Below, in pieces: positions 48,982 through 58,231 of a DNA stretch of 64,000 nucleotides. The stretch covers positions 111,225 to 175,224 of the forward strand of contig NZ_JAJLQZ010000011.1 of NCBI RefSeq assembly GCF_020991375.1. The letters are read 5' to 3'. The stretch is from Glycomyces amatae. GTDB taxonomy: Bacteria; Actinomycetota; Actinomycetes; Mycobacteriales; Micromonosporaceae. Position 1 is the stretch's first letter; each line of letters begins with the position of its first letter. A program made the position numbers and the translations under genes. The notes below the pieces were generated by a model that was given only the letters and a program-made list of their open reading frames with translations, was not told where the DNA came from and made no database searches.

Positions 48982-49915
48982 GGACGACCCACTTTCTGCG
49001 CATCTGCCACTGGATCACGGTGAGCACCAGGACGATCGCGAACAGCAGGACCGAGAGGGTCGCGCCGTAGCCGAAGTCGTGGAACTGGAAGGCGTTCTGG
49101 TACAGGTAGTAGACGAGCACCGTGGTCGAGGTGCCGGGCCCGCCGCTGGTGAGCACGTCGATCTGGGCGAACACCTGGAGCGAGCCGACGACGGTGATGA
49201 TCGAGGTGAGCAGGATCGTGGGGCTGATCATCGGCATCGTGATGCGCCGGAACCGGGTCCAGGCGCCCGCGCCGTCGATGGTCGACGCCTCGTACAGCTC
49301 CTTGGGGACCCCTTGGAGGGCGGCGAGGAACAGGACCATGTTGAGGCCCACGTTCTTGAGGACCTGGACCACGATCACCGCGGCCATGGCGGTGGCCTCG
49401 CCGCGCAGCCAGTTCGGGCCCTCGGCGCCGATCGTCGACAGCAGGCCGTTGACGCCGCCGTCGTCCTGGAGCAGGAAGCGCCACACGATCGTCCAGGCCA
49501 CGAGGGTGACCGCCACGGGCGAGAAGAAGATCGTGCGGAACACGATCGTGCCGCGCAGCCTCTGGTTGAGCAGGATCGCGAGGACCAGCGCGAGGCTCAG
49601 GTTGAGCACGACCAGGCCGGCCGAGAACGCGGCGGTCGCGCCGAGGACGCCGGGCAGGGCCGGGTCGGCGGCGAGGCGCTCGTAGTTCTCGGCGCCGGTC
49701 CACGTGAAGCCCCCGGCGAGGACGTTCCAGTCGTGGAGGCTGTACCAGAACATCAGGCCCAGCGGCAGCAGTACGAACAGGACCGTGCCGGCCAGCTGCG
49801 GGGCGGCGAACAGGTACCCGGCGAGCCGGTCGCGGCGCCGCGCGGTCCACCATCCGGGCCCGCCCGGCCGGGGCTGCTCCCGGCCGGGCGGGGTGTCGGC
49901 GACGGCCTTCGTCAT
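48971..49915 (-). CDS. ABC sugar permease, MalF-like
   Basis: 314 aa. A Pro-rich cytosolic N-terminus is followed by six helices. EAA-type loop L-Y-E-A-S-T-I-D-G-A-G-A-W-T-R-F-R-R (about 220-237) and L-T-S-G-G-P-G-T-S-T-T after it identify a CUT1 permease. Its start overlaps the binding-protein stop by 4 nt. Confidence 0.88.
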   Translation of the reverse strand: MTKAVADTPPGREQPRPGGPGWWTARRRDRLAGYLFAAPQLAGTVLFVLLPLGLMFWYSLHDWNVLAGGFTWTGAENYERLAADPALPGVLGATAAFSAGLVVLNLSLALVLAILLNQRLRGTIVFRTIFFSPVAVTLVAWTIVWRFLLQDDGGVNGLLSTIGAEGPNWLRGEATAMAAVIVVQVLKNVGLNMVLFLAALQGVPKELYEASTIDGAGAWTRFRRITMPMISPTILLTSIITVVGSLQVFAQIDVLTSGGPGTSTTVLVYYLYQNAFQFHDFGYGATLSVLLFAIVLVLTVIQWQMRRKWVVHED

Positions 49916-51180
49916 TGCGCCAGCAGCGGGTCGATGGCGGTGCACAGCTCGGCGAGGACGCCCGCGACGTCCGCGTCGGCGGTCCAGAGCGGGTCGAGCG
50001 CGGCGCGCACGGCCTGGTCCAGCTGGGCCTGGCCGGTGTGGCTGGGCTTGACGACCCCCGCGTCGATCCGGTCGATGACGACGGCCTGGAGCTGCTCGGG
50101 GCTCAGCAGCGGGTTGGCCTGGCCGAGGACCTCGGCGGTCAGCTGCGACTCGCGCGGCGGCGGGAAGTACTGGGCGAGCTTCGCGGAGTTCTCCGGGTTC
50201 GTCATGTACGCGAGGAAGTCGGCGGCCTCCTCGGGGTGCGGGGCGACGGTGAGGACGCCGAGCCCGGCCTGGCCGATGACGGAGTAGTCGCCGGTGGGGC
50301 CGGCCGGGAGCGGCACGAGGTCCCATTCGAAGGCGGCGTCGGCGAGGAGCCCGGCGCGGGAGATCTGCGTGACCGTGAAGGCCGCCTCGCCCGCGAAGAA
50401 GTCCGCGGTCGTGCCGGGGCCGGGCATGGCCTCCTGCTCGAACACGGCGTCGTGCATGAACGTGAGCGCCTCGGTCATCTCGGGGTCGTCGAAGCCGCAC
50501 TCGGCGCCGTCGGCGCTCCAGGCGTTCGCGCCCCAGCCGGTCCACAGGGTGGAGAGGTTGTCCCAGCCGGTGTAGTCGAAGTCGCGGATGACGAGGCCGT
50601 CGGTGCCGGTGGCGGCGTGGACGGCGGCGCCGGCCTCGACGGCCCGCTCCCAGGTCCACTCGCCGGAGGCGACGAGCTCGGCGGCGGTCGGCTGCCCGGC
50701 CTCGGCGAGGAGGTCCTCGTTCGCGAACACCGCGAACGGCGAGGTCGAGAACGGGTAGGCGTACAGCTCGTCGTCGTGCGTCCACAGCTCGGTGGCGGCC
50801 GGGATCAGGTCGTCGTACTCGTAGCCGTCGGCGCCCGAGAGGGTGTCGGTGAGCGGGACGAGGGCGCCGCTGGTGACGAAGTCGGGCGCCGAGTTCTCCA
50901 GGATCCAGGCCAGGTCGGGGGCGTTGTCGCCGGCGATCTGGGTGGTGAGGGTGCTGGTGTAGCCCTCGAACGGGAGCGGGTCGAACTCGATCGCCTCCAC
51001 CTCGGGGTGGTCGGCGGTGTAGGCGTCGGCGATCTCGTTCAGCATGGCGAGGTGGTCCTCGCTGGCCGACCAGGTGGTCATGCGCAGCGTGACCGGGCCG
51101 TCGTCGTCGGCGCCGCCGCAGGCGGCGAGGGCGAGCGGTGCGGCCGCCGCGGCGGCTATCAGGAGTCTTGCGTGCTTCAT
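49912..51180 (-). CDS. Sugar-binding lipoprotein of ABC transporter
   Basis: 422 aa. The signal peptide ends in the lipobox L-A-A-C (about 18-21). The CUT1-type binding fold shows T-T-W-S-A-S-E-D-H, D-N-A-P-D-L-A-W-I-L-E-N and Y-A-Y-P-F-S-T-S-P-F-A-V-F-A-N-E-D. The gene lies 46 nt after the FAD oxidoreductase and overlaps the next permease by 4 nt. Ligand probably a galactoside or related glycoside, judging by the GH42 gene; not provable here. Confidence 0.9.
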   Translation of the reverse strand: MKHARLLIAAAAAAPLALAACGGADDDGPVTLRMTTWSASEDHLAMLNEIADAYTADHPEVEAIEFDPLPFEGYTSTLTTQIAGDNAPDLAWILENSAPDFVTSGALVPLTDTLSGADGYEYDDLIPAATELWTHDDELYAYPFSTSPFAVFANEDLLAEAGQPTAAELVASGEWTWERAVEAGAAVHAATGTDGLVIRDFDYTGWDNLSTLWTGWGANAWSADGAECGFDDPEMTEALTFMHDAVFEQEAMPGPGTTADFFAGEAAFTVTQISRAGLLADAAFEWDLVPLPAGPTGDYSVIGQAGLGVLTVAPHPEEAADFLAYMTNPENSAKLAQYFPPPRESQLTAEVLGQANPLLSPEQLQAVVIDRIDAGVVKPSHTGQAQLDQAVRAALDPLWTADADVAGVLAELCTAIDPLLAQ

Positions 51181-51226
51181 CAGGGGTTTTCCTTTCGGTT
51201 GACGGCGTTGTCAATGGGCGGCATGG

Positions 51227-52837
51227 CTAGTAGGCCGCGATGTCGGGCCACCGCAGTTCGACGCCCTGCGCGGTGAGCCGGTCCTGGAAGTCGGCGAGGA
51301 GCGCCGGGTCGGCGGCGACGGCGCGCGGCGTGGTGCCGCGGTCGAGGCTGAAGGCCGCGAGGGCCCCGGCGGCCTCGCCGATGTTCCACTCGACCGGGTG
51401 CAGGCGGTAGCAGCCGTTGGTGATGTGGGTGGTGCCGAGGTTCTTCCCGGCGGGGAGGAGGTTGTCGACCCGGACCGGCAGCAGCGCGCCGAGCGGGATC
51501 TCGAACGGACTGGAGGCGACGTCGATGTAGTTGTCGCCGCCGGTCGAGGGGTGGAGGTCGATGCGGTACATGCCGACGCCGACGCTGTCGTGGTAGGACA
51601 CGGCCCCTTTGTCGCCGCGGACGGCGGCGGACAGGTCCTGCTCGACGACGGTGTACTCGGCCTTGATGCGGCGCGACTCGCGGTGGTAGGGGGCCTGGGC
51701 GAGGCCGTCGGCCGAGCCGGTGACGTCGCCGCGCAGGCGCAGCCCGGGCCAGCCGGTGCCGCCGTCGGGGCGGGGCGCCTCGGTCTGGAGCCAGTACATG
51801 ACGCTGCGGGACAGGCCGCGGGCCTTCTCCAGGTGCAGTGCGGCGTCGGGGTTGTCGACGACGGGGGCCAGGAAGTAGTCGATCATGGGCCAGTTGACGA
51901 GGGTGATGTCGCTGGCGTAGGCGCCCGGGGTGAAGTTGCGGCGGGCGGCGATGCGGCGGAACGTCCACAGGTTCATGTCGCCGCCGCCGAGGCGCTGGTC
52001 GCCGACGACCGCGAGCGGGTCGTCGTCGGGGTTGGGCTCGAAGGTCCGGTCGGAGGGCTCGAGGGTGCGCGGGTTGGGGGCGCGGAAACCGAGGAGGTTC
52101 CCGCCCCAGAAGTCGGTGCGGAAGGTGCGCCAGAAGTCGTAGTCGGCGGGCTTGTCGATCGTGTGGTCGCCCTCGACGTGGTCGATCGCGAAGCACACCG
52201 AGACGGCCTGCATGTTGTCGGGCTGGGCCTCGTCGGGGGCGCTCGGTTCGCCGGTGTCCCTCCCGGACTCGAAGCCGGTGGCGTACTCGGTGCCGGTGAG
52301 GGGTAGGAGTTCGCCGGTCTCGGTGGCGTCCAGGACGAACGGGGCGGAGGCGGTGACGCGGTCGCCGGTGTCGCGGTGCTCGAGGGTGACGGCCTCGACC
52401 CGGTCGCCGTCGACGGCGGCGGCGACGGGCCGGTAGGGCTGGAGGAGGCGCAGCAGCCCGGAGCCGAGGTGGGGCGCGAGCATGGACTCGAGGACGGCGA
52501 CCGCCACGCGCGGCTCGTGGCACAGGCGGCTGACGTGCCCGCCGCCGGGGTTGAGGTCCCGTCTGGCGCGGGCGGCCTCGGTGAGCGGGTAGTGGCGCCG
52601 GTAGTACTCGCGGACGCCCTCGCGCAGCGCCCGGTAGGAGGCGGTGACGCCGAACTGCTCGACCCAGGAGGACTCGTCGGGCGGGACGGCCTGGCTGGTG
52701 AGCTGGCCGCCGATCCAGTCGTACTCCTCGGTGAGGACGACGCGCCGCCCGGCGCGGAGCGCGGCCAGCGCGGCGGCGACGCCGCCGAGCCCGCCGCCCA
52801 CGACGAGGACGTCGGCTTGCAGTTCTGCTGCCTTCAA
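51227..52837 (-). CDS. FAD-dependent oxidoreductase (PF12831-like) in a sugar operon
   Basis: 536 aa. TTG start, 7 nt after GGAAGGA, overlapping the LacI stop (TTGA). The N-terminal FAD motif is V-L-V-V-G-G-G-L-G-G-V-A-A-A-L-A-A-L-R-A, then W-I-G-G-Q-L-T-S-Q, D-A-T-E-T-G-E-L, and a C-terminal L-P-A-G-K-N-L-G-T-T-H-I-T-N-G. It matches the FAD_oxidored group often annotated next to glycosidases, and has no signal peptide. Placed between repressor and transporter genes, it probably oxidises an imported glycoside or its aglycone. The actual reaction is unknown. Confidence 0.85.
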   Translation of the reverse strand: MKAAELQADVLVVGGGLGGVAAALAALRAGRRVVLTEEYDWIGGQLTSQAVPPDESSWVEQFGVTASYRALREGVREYYRRHYPLTEAARARRDLNPGGGHVSRLCHEPRVAVAVLESMLAPHLGSGLLRLLQPYRPVAAAVDGDRVEAVTLEHRDTGDRVTASAPFVLDATETGELLPLTGTEYATGFESGRDTGEPSAPDEAQPDNMQAVSVCFAIDHVEGDHTIDKPADYDFWRTFRTDFWGGNLLGFRAPNPRTLEPSDRTFEPNPDDDPLAVVGDQRLGGGDMNLWTFRRIAARRNFTPGAYASDITLVNWPMIDYFLAPVVDNPDAALHLEKARGLSRSVMYWLQTEAPRPDGGTGWPGLRLRGDVTGSADGLAQAPYHRESRRIKAEYTVVEQDLSAAVRGDKGAVSYHDSVGVGMYRIDLHPSTGGDNYIDVASSPFEIPLGALLPVRVDNLLPAGKNLGTTHITNGCYRLHPVEWNIGEAAGALAAFSLDRGTTPRAVAADPALLADFQDRLTAQGVELRWPDIAAY

Positions 52838-53871
52838 GAGTGGTTCCTTCCAACGGGGGGCGGCGCGAGCGTGGCGCCGTCGTGCAGTTCGCACGGGAGC
52901 AGCCGCTGCGCGTCGGTCTCGGCGCCCTCCAGGAGGGCGCCGAGCACGTCGAGGGCCTGGCGGCCCATGGCGCGGCGGGGGATGGTGAAGCCGGTGACGT
53001 CGAGGTCGATCGAGACCGGCCGGGTCGGGTCGCCGAGGGCGACGAGGGAGAGGTCGGCGGGGACGCCGAGCCCGCGGGCGCCGGCCCAGGCGGTGACGGC
53101 GGGGGCGTCGGCGGGCTCTTCGAGGAACAGCGCGGTCGCGCCGTCGGCGAGCGCAGCGTCGAGGGCCGCGGCGTCCGGGGCGGGGAGGTGCCGGGCCCGG
53201 ACGCCCGCGGCCCCGGCGGCGTCGCGGAAGCCGCGGAGCCGGTCCACATGGGATTCGGGGCCCGCGCCGCTGCCGACGTAGGCGAGGCTCGCGTGGCCGA
53301 GGTCGGCGGCCCGGCGGACGAGGGCGGCCGTGGCGGCCGGGTAGTCGGCGCCGACGTAGGGCACCGGTCCCCCGGCGTCGTCGCGGCGGCCCACCGAGGT
53401 GAACGGGATGCCCTCGGCGACGAGCCGGGCGAGGTCGCCGCGGTCGATCTCCTGGCCGAGGAGCACGCAGCCGTCGGCGAGGCGGATGCGGCTGCCCTCG
53501 GCGAAGATGCGGCGCCGCCCGGCCTCGACGGGGGCGCTGGTGAGCAGCAGCAGGTCGCAGCCGAGTCGCTCGGCGCGCTCCTCGAGGCCGACGAGGAACG
53601 GGTGGTAGAAGTCGCGGGTGCCGGAGGGGAAGACGGGCTCGTAGGTGAACACGCCGATGATGCGGTTGTTCTGGTCGGCGAGGCGGCGGGCGACGGGGTC
53701 GGCGACGTAGCCCGTGGTGCGGATCGCGTCGAGGACCCGCTGCCGGGTCTCGGGGGCGATCCTGACGCCGGCGTCGAGGCGGTTGTTGAGCACCAGGGAG
53801 ACGGTGGCCTGGCTGACGCCGGAGAGGCGCGCGATGTCGCGCTGCGTCACTCGGCGGCGGGGTCCGGTCAC
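52834..53871 (-). CDS. LacI-family transcriptional repressor
   Basis: 345 aa. GTG start. Helix-turn-helix V-T-Q-R-D-I-A-R-L-S-G-V-S-Q-A-T-V-S-L-V-L-N near residues 8-29 and a type I effector domain with I-I-G-V-F-T-Y and F-Y-H-P-F-L-V-G-L. It is the first gene of the operon repressor-FAD oxidoreductase-SBP-permeases and its TGA overlaps the next start. Strong inverted repeats upstream (53893-53911 and 53951-53984) suggest autoregulation and control of the divergent propeller gene. Confidence 0.92.
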   Translation of the reverse strand: MTGPRRRVTQRDIARLSGVSQATVSLVLNNRLDAGVRIAPETRQRVLDAIRTTGYVADPVARRLADQNNRIIGVFTYEPVFPSGTRDFYHPFLVGLEERAERLGCDLLLLTSAPVEAGRRRIFAEGSRIRLADGCVLLGQEIDRGDLARLVAEGIPFTSVGRRDDAGGPVPYVGADYPAATAALVRRAADLGHASLAYVGSGAGPESHVDRLRGFRDAAGAAGVRARHLPAPDAAALDAALADGATALFLEEPADAPAVTAWAGARGLGVPADLSLVALGDPTRPVSIDLDVTGFTIPRRAMGRQALDVLGALLEGAETDAQRLLPCELHDGATLAPPPVGRNHS

Positions 53872-53892
53872 TGCGGGGGCCTTTCTCGAAGC

Positions 53893-53984
53893 GCTGATAA
53901 TGCGTATCAGCAGAGGTGCGTGTGATCATGTTGCACGCCGTTTCCGGGGGCGTCAAGATGATAATTCGTATTATCATCTTGACG
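53893..53984. promoter_or_regulatory. Two LacI operators in the divergent promoter region
   Basis: Operator 1: GCTGATA-ATGCG-TATCAGC (53893-53911). Operator 2: 15-bp arms at 53951-53965 and 53970-53984 (arm core GATGATAAT / ATTATCATC) around TCGT. Both share GATAAT-n-CG-type cores. TTGACG boxes on both strands lie in the outer arms of operator 2, so one site may silence both directions; the minus-strand -10 (CAACAT) is weak. Confidence 0.75.
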
Positions 53985-54090
53985 GCCGACCGCCCCCGCC
54001 CCGAGACTCGTCCTCCACAGGCCCGAGCGGTGCTCTGGCGCCGCCGCGCATCGGAGCGCGGCGGCCGCGCGGGCCGGACAGGAGTCCACC

Positions 54091-55050
54091 ATGGATGCCA
54101 AACCCGCCTTCGGCCGCCGCGGCCTGCTGCTGGGGGCCGCCGCCCTCGGCGCGACCGCGGCGCTCGGCGCCGCCCCGGCCGCCGCGGCCGTGCCCGGCTT
54201 CCCGACCTTCACGCGCCTCGGCGCGGCCCTGGACAGGAGCGCCCTGAGCTACGCGCCCGCCAGGAGGGAGATCATCTTCCCCTCGATCCGGTACGTGGCC
54301 GGGAGGGTCCAGAACGCGCTCGGCAAGTGGTACATGTACTACGCGCCGCACGACGACCCGGGCGGGATCTGCCTGGCCTACGCCGACTCGCTCGCAGGGC
54401 CGTGGAAGGAGTACCCGGCCAACCCGATCATCTCGCGCGACCCCTACTCGGTGCCGCACGTCTCCAGCCCGCACGCGCACTGGAACGAGGCGGACCGGCG
54501 GATGTACCTGTACTTCCACGGGGACAACCGGACCACGCGCGTCGCGACCTCGGCCGACGGGCGCAGCTTCGGCTTCGGGAACCCGGTCCTGCACACCTCG
54601 ATGCTGCCCTCGAACGTCTCGGAGGCCTCGTACGCGCGGGTGTTCCCGCACCCGGCCCAGTCGGGCGTCTACATCATGCTGTTCATGGGCAACCAGGCCG
54701 GGACAAGGAAGATCTTCATCGGCTGGTCGCACTCGCTCGCGTCGGGCTGGAAGTTCAAGCCGCAGCCGCTCATCTCCCCCGCCGCCGGCGAGGGCGGGCA
54801 GCTCTCGGGGGCGCACTACTGGTCGCGCAACGGCGGCGGGCACGTGGTCTACCACGCCGGCGACGGCCGCATCCGGGTCGCGCGGGTCGGGACGGGCTTC
54901 GACCGCGAGGAGCACCTCGGCGTCCTGTACACCGAGCCCCAGGCCACCCGCGCGGCCGCCCCGAGCTTCGCCGAGGAGGACGGGAGGCTGTACATGTTCT
55001 ACGAGGCCGGGGCGCGCTCGAACACGAACATCGCGATCGCGCGGGCCTGA
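54091..55050 (+). CDS. Secreted beta-propeller protein, GH43/GH32-like
   Basis: 319 aa. Tat-like signal (F-G-R-R-G-L-L-L-G-A-A-A-L-G then A-A-A-A-V-P-G). The mature protein has recurring blade motifs: K-W-Y-M-Y-Y-A-P-H-D-D, A-Y-A-D-S-L-A-G-P-W-K-E-Y-P, H-A-H-W-N-E-A-D-R-R-M-Y-L-Y-F-H-G-D and G-R-L-Y-M-F-Y-E-A-G. This is the five-bladed propeller pattern of GH43/GH32/GH130-like proteins. Whether catalytic acids are complete cannot be confirmed. Divergent from lacI and probably under its operator, so it may process the same glycan outside the cell. Confidence 0.78.
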   Translation: MDAKPAFGRRGLLLGAAALGATAALGAAPAAAAVPGFPTFTRLGAALDRSALSYAPARREIIFPSIRYVAGRVQNALGKWYMYYAPHDDPGGICLAYADSLAGPWKEYPANPIISRDPYSVPHVSSPHAHWNEADRRMYLYFHGDNRTTRVATSADGRSFGFGNPVLHTSMLPSNVSEASYARVFPHPAQSGVYIMLFMGNQAGTRKIFIGWSHSLASGWKFKPQPLISPAAGEGGQLSGAHYWSRNGGGHVVYHAGDGRIRVARVGTGFDREEHLGVLYTEPQATRAAAPSFAEEDGRLYMFYEAGARSNTNIAIARA

Positions 55051-55055
55051 ACGGC

Positions 55056-55087
55056 GGCGACCGCCGGGCTCGGGCCCGGCGGTCGCC
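55056..55087. terminator. Bidirectional hairpin terminator
   Basis: Perfect 14-bp inverted repeat GGCGACCGCCGGGC / GCCCGGCGGTCGCC with a 4-nt loop, between convergent genes ending at 55050 and 55101. Confidence 0.8.
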
Positions 55088-55100
55088 TGTGGGGGGCGGT

Positions 55101-55997
55101 TCAGCGGATGAGCTCGTAGTCCTCGTCGAGGACCGCGCCGCGGTCGGGTTTGTAGAGGTCGAAGCCGCGGGAGTCGCATTGCAGGCCGCCGTTGATGCAG
55201 TGCTCGACCATGGCGGCCAGCGTCTCGGGCTCCCAGGCGTTGAAGAAGTCGTAGTGCCAGGACTCGCCGCCGCCGCTGGCGAGGCGGACTCCGGTCATGT
55301 CGCCCTCGACCGGCCAGTGGATCTTGAACTCGATCATCGGGACCGCCACCGGGTGCGTGGACGGGCACGAGCCGCCGACCGGGTAGGCCATGTGGCCCTT
55401 GTGGTCCGCCGAGTCGAGGTTCACCCCGTCCCAGCAGCTCGGGGCCTGGTAGCGGATGTTCAGCCACGACGTGCAGTGCGCGGGGATCGTGTAGTTGTGG
55501 AAGCTCTCCCCGCACTCGTAGCCCTCGACCTGGCCCGGCGCGTCCTCGAACTCCTGCGGGGTGGCCATCATGTCGCCCGCGACGAAGCGCAGGCCCGGCG
55601 GGAAGGGCTCCACGGCGGTGTAGTCCTCGATGCCGGACTTGTAGTAGACGACGAGGTGCCAGTCGGTGGTGATCGGCTCGTCGCCCCGGAAGAGCGTGGG
55701 GAACCAGTACGCGGACCGGTCGGCGGGGACGAGGCAGGTCGTCTCGCCCTGCTGGAGCGATTCGAGCGTGGTGTGGGCGTCGACGCCGGTGTTGCCGATG
55801 AAGGTGTGGTCGTGGGAGGCCCCCGGCTGCCCGGGGAAGACGATCGGGTCGTCGGGCGCGGTGTGGTCGACGGTGCAGTTGGCCTGGAACTCGTGGTGGG
55901 TCACCAGGTCGTCGGCCGTGGCGTTCGGCGCCACGGCCAGGGCCGTGACGGCCGCCGCGAGCGCCGCCCCGGCGATCGCGGCGAGTCGCAGTCGCAT
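55101..55997 (-). CDS. Secreted DUF1996 protein
   Basis: 298 aa. Signal peptide about 1-28 (ends N-A-T-A-D-D). The mature part matches DUF1996: F-Q-A-N-C-T-V-D-H, D-P-I-V-F-P-G-Q-P-G-A-S-H-D-H-T-F-I-G-N, C-W-D-G-V-N-L-D-S-A-D-H-K-G-H-M, and C-P-S-T-H-P-V-A-V-P. The conserved His/Asp pattern hints at a metal-dependent or carbohydrate-binding function. This family is found in actinomycetes and fungi and is functionally unassigned. It is the third gene of the secreted trio, 54 nt after the CBM32-bearing hydrolase gene. Confidence 0.9.
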   Translation of the reverse strand: MRLRLAAIAGAALAAAVTALAVAPNATADDLVTHHEFQANCTVDHTAPDDPIVFPGQPGASHDHTFIGNTGVDAHTTLESLQQGETTCLVPADRSAYWFPTLFRGDEPITTDWHLVVYYKSGIEDYTAVEPFPPGLRFVAGDMMATPQEFEDAPGQVEGYECGESFHNYTIPAHCTSWLNIRYQAPSCWDGVNLDSADHKGHMAYPVGGSCPSTHPVAVPMIEFKIHWPVEGDMTGVRLASGGGESWHYDFFNAWEPETLAAMVEHCINGGLQCDSRGFDLYKPDRGAVLDEDYELIR

Positions 55998-56051
55998 CTC
56001 GTGCTCCTTTCGTTGCGGCGGGCCGCTCGCGCGGCCCGCCGGTGCGGTTCA

Positions 56052-58205
56052 TCAGGTGTAGACGCCGAACTCGTAGAGCGAGACGCCCCACTCGGTGGCG
56101 CGCTCGTCGCACAGGACCCGCACGTAGCGGCCCGAGGCGGCGAGCTGGAGGGTGTCCGCGCCGCCGTTCCCGGCGGTCTCGGTGCGGACGGTGGTCCAGT
56201 CGGTCCCGTCGTCGGAGACCTGGATCCGGTAGGCGGCGGCGTAGGCGGTCTCCCAGACCAGCTGCACGGCGTCGAAGTCGCGCCGCTCGCCGAGGTCGAC
56301 CTGGAGCCACTGGTCCTCGGCCCACTCGCTGGCCCAGCGGGTGGCGAGGTCGCCGTCGACGGCCGCCGCGGGGGCGTGGCCGCCCCACTCCTGGAAGGTG
56401 GAGGCCTCGGCGGGCCTGCCGAGGGCGAGGTTCTCGCCCTCGACGTCGGGGAGGGTGACCTCGAAGGAGCGGCTCTCGACGCCGACGTTGCCGTGGCCGT
56501 CCTCGACCCAGACGTAGAGCTTCCACACGCCGAGGATCTCGGGCGCCCGGATGGTGACGGTGCCGTCGCCGTTCACGGTGTAGTCGGCCAGGAGCATGTC
56601 CCAGGAGCCGTTGATGTAGGCGCTGTTGACCATCGGGATGTACTCGAGGGCGTCCCCGTCGGGGTCGGCGACGTCGAGGTCGACGGTGAACGCCTCGCCG
56701 CCGACGACGGGGCCGTCGAGGCCGAGGTCCATGCCGGTGATGACGGGCGGGGTGTTGGCCTGCGCGGTGCCGCCGTAGGCCTCGGCGACGGCGTAGTAGG
56801 AGAGGCGGTGGTTGCCGCCGGGGACGAGGTTGAACCAGACGCCGCCGAAGTCGCCTTCGGTGCCGAAGTGGAACATGGTGGCGCCGAGGGCGACGCCCTC
56901 GTGGCCGGTGATGCACTCCCACGCCTCGGTGTAGGCCGCGGCCTTGTCCACGTCGGAGGGCTCTGCAGGGACGCCGTTGGCGTCGTCGGGGACCTCCCAC
57001 TCGCCGGCCGGGCCGGTCTCGGTGATGACGTACGGCCGGTCGTAGCCGCCTTCGGCCCAGTCCTGCTGCACGCCGCAGACGTCGCCGTAGGCGTTGACGG
57101 CGAGCAGGTCCAGGTCGGGGGCGTTGGCCTCGTAGTACGGCCAGGCGCCGGTCCAGGCGTCGGTGGAGGTCACCGGGTGGTCGGCGTCGATGCCGTGGAT
57201 GGCGACGGCGACGTCGTTGACGAACGCGGTGTAGGCGTTGCGCTGCGCTTCGAGGGCGTCGCCGCCGTAGCAGTTCTGGAGGCCGAGCACGGATTCGTTG
57301 CCGACGTTCCACATCAGGACCGCCGGGTGGTCGCGGTAGGTCTCGACCCAGCCGGTGATGTCGCCGAGCGTCTGGGACTTGTAGGCGGTGTCGGCGGTGT
57401 AGTCGATGCAGCCGCCGGAGCCGGGGCCGCCGCCCGGCAGGAGCCAGAAGCCGAGCATGACCTTGACGCCGTGGGCGGCGGCGGCGTCGAGCAGCGGCAG
57501 GGAGGAGGCGTCGGTGCCCCAGGTGCGCAGGGTGTTCACGCCCATCGCGGCGAGTTCGGGCATGTAGGTCCCGGCCTCGGCGGTGGAGGGGCCCCAGGTG
57601 AGGCCCTTGACCGTGAAGGGCTCGCCGTCGACGGTGAGCCGCCAGTCGCCTTGGCTGCCGACGACTTCCACGGCGGCGGGGCCGTCGGGGACTTCGTTGC
57701 CGCCGCCTTGGGCGCAGCCGTGGACGGCGAAGGTCCACAGCGAGTAGCCGTAGCCGCCGGCGCGTTCGAGGCCCTGCATCCGGACGTAGCGGCCGGTGGC
57801 GTCGAGCGCGATCGTCTCGGTGCCGCCCTGCCCGGCGTCCTCGGTGTGGGCGGTGGTCCAGTTCGACCCGTCGCTGGAGACCTGGATCTCGTAGGCGGCG
57901 GCGTAGGCGGCCTCCCAGACCAGTTCGACCCGGGTGAGGTCGAAGACGGCGCCGAGGTCGACCTGGATCCACTCGTCGTCGGTGAACTGCGAGGACCAGC
58001 GGGTGCCCGGGTCGCCGTCGAAGGCGGCCGAGGCGGGCGTGTAGTCGGGGTTCTCCTCGGACGAGGCCGAGGCGGGGCGCTGCTGGGAGAGGAGGGCCTC
58101 CTCCTCCTGGGCCTGCGCGGGGCTGAGGGCCACCGCCCAGGCGGCCGCGGCGCAGAACAGGGCGGTGAGCATCGCGATGGTCCTGCGGGACAGGGTTCGT
58201 CGCAT
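56052..58205 (-). CDS. Secreted TIM-barrel glycoside hydrolase flanked by two CBM32/discoidin domains
   Basis: 717 aa. The start after AAAGGAG gives a signal peptide (1-32). Domain order: F5/8-type discoidin (about 38-164; R-P-A-S-A-S-S-E then W-I-Q-V-D-L-G), TIM barrel resembling GH2/GH5 (about 185-475) with acid/base Glu304 in L-M-W-N-V-G-N-E-S and nucleophile Glu396 in Y-V-I-T-E-T-G-P-A-G, an Ig-like domain (about 480-585), and a second discoidin domain (about 595-717). The two discoidin domains are similar to each other (both with E-A/T-A-Y-A-A-A-Y). The specific linkage is unknown. 26 nt after the beta-helix gene. Confidence 0.85.
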   Translation of the reverse strand: MRRTLSRRTIAMLTALFCAAAAWAVALSPAQAQEEEALLSQQRPASASSEENPDYTPASAAFDGDPGTRWSSQFTDDEWIQVDLGAVFDLTRVELVWEAAYAAAYEIQVSSDGSNWTTAHTEDAGQGGTETIALDATGRYVRMQGLERAGGYGYSLWTFAVHGCAQGGGNEVPDGPAAVEVVGSQGDWRLTVDGEPFTVKGLTWGPSTAEAGTYMPELAAMGVNTLRTWGTDASSLPLLDAAAAHGVKVMLGFWLLPGGGPGSGGCIDYTADTAYKSQTLGDITGWVETYRDHPAVLMWNVGNESVLGLQNCYGGDALEAQRNAYTAFVNDVAVAIHGIDADHPVTSTDAWTGAWPYYEANAPDLDLLAVNAYGDVCGVQQDWAEGGYDRPYVITETGPAGEWEVPDDANGVPAEPSDVDKAAAYTEAWECITGHEGVALGATMFHFGTEGDFGGVWFNLVPGGNHRLSYYAVAEAYGGTAQANTPPVITGMDLGLDGPVVGGEAFTVDLDVADPDGDALEYIPMVNSAYINGSWDMLLADYTVNGDGTVTIRAPEILGVWKLYVWVEDGHGNVGVESRSFEVTLPDVEGENLALGRPAEASTFQEWGGHAPAAAVDGDLATRWASEWAEDQWLQVDLGERRDFDAVQLVWETAYAAAYRIQVSDDGTDWTTVRTETAGNGGADTLQLAASGRYVRVLCDERATEWGVSLYEFGVYT

Positions 58206-58231
58206 CGTCGCTCCTTTCGGGAGGGGCGGGG

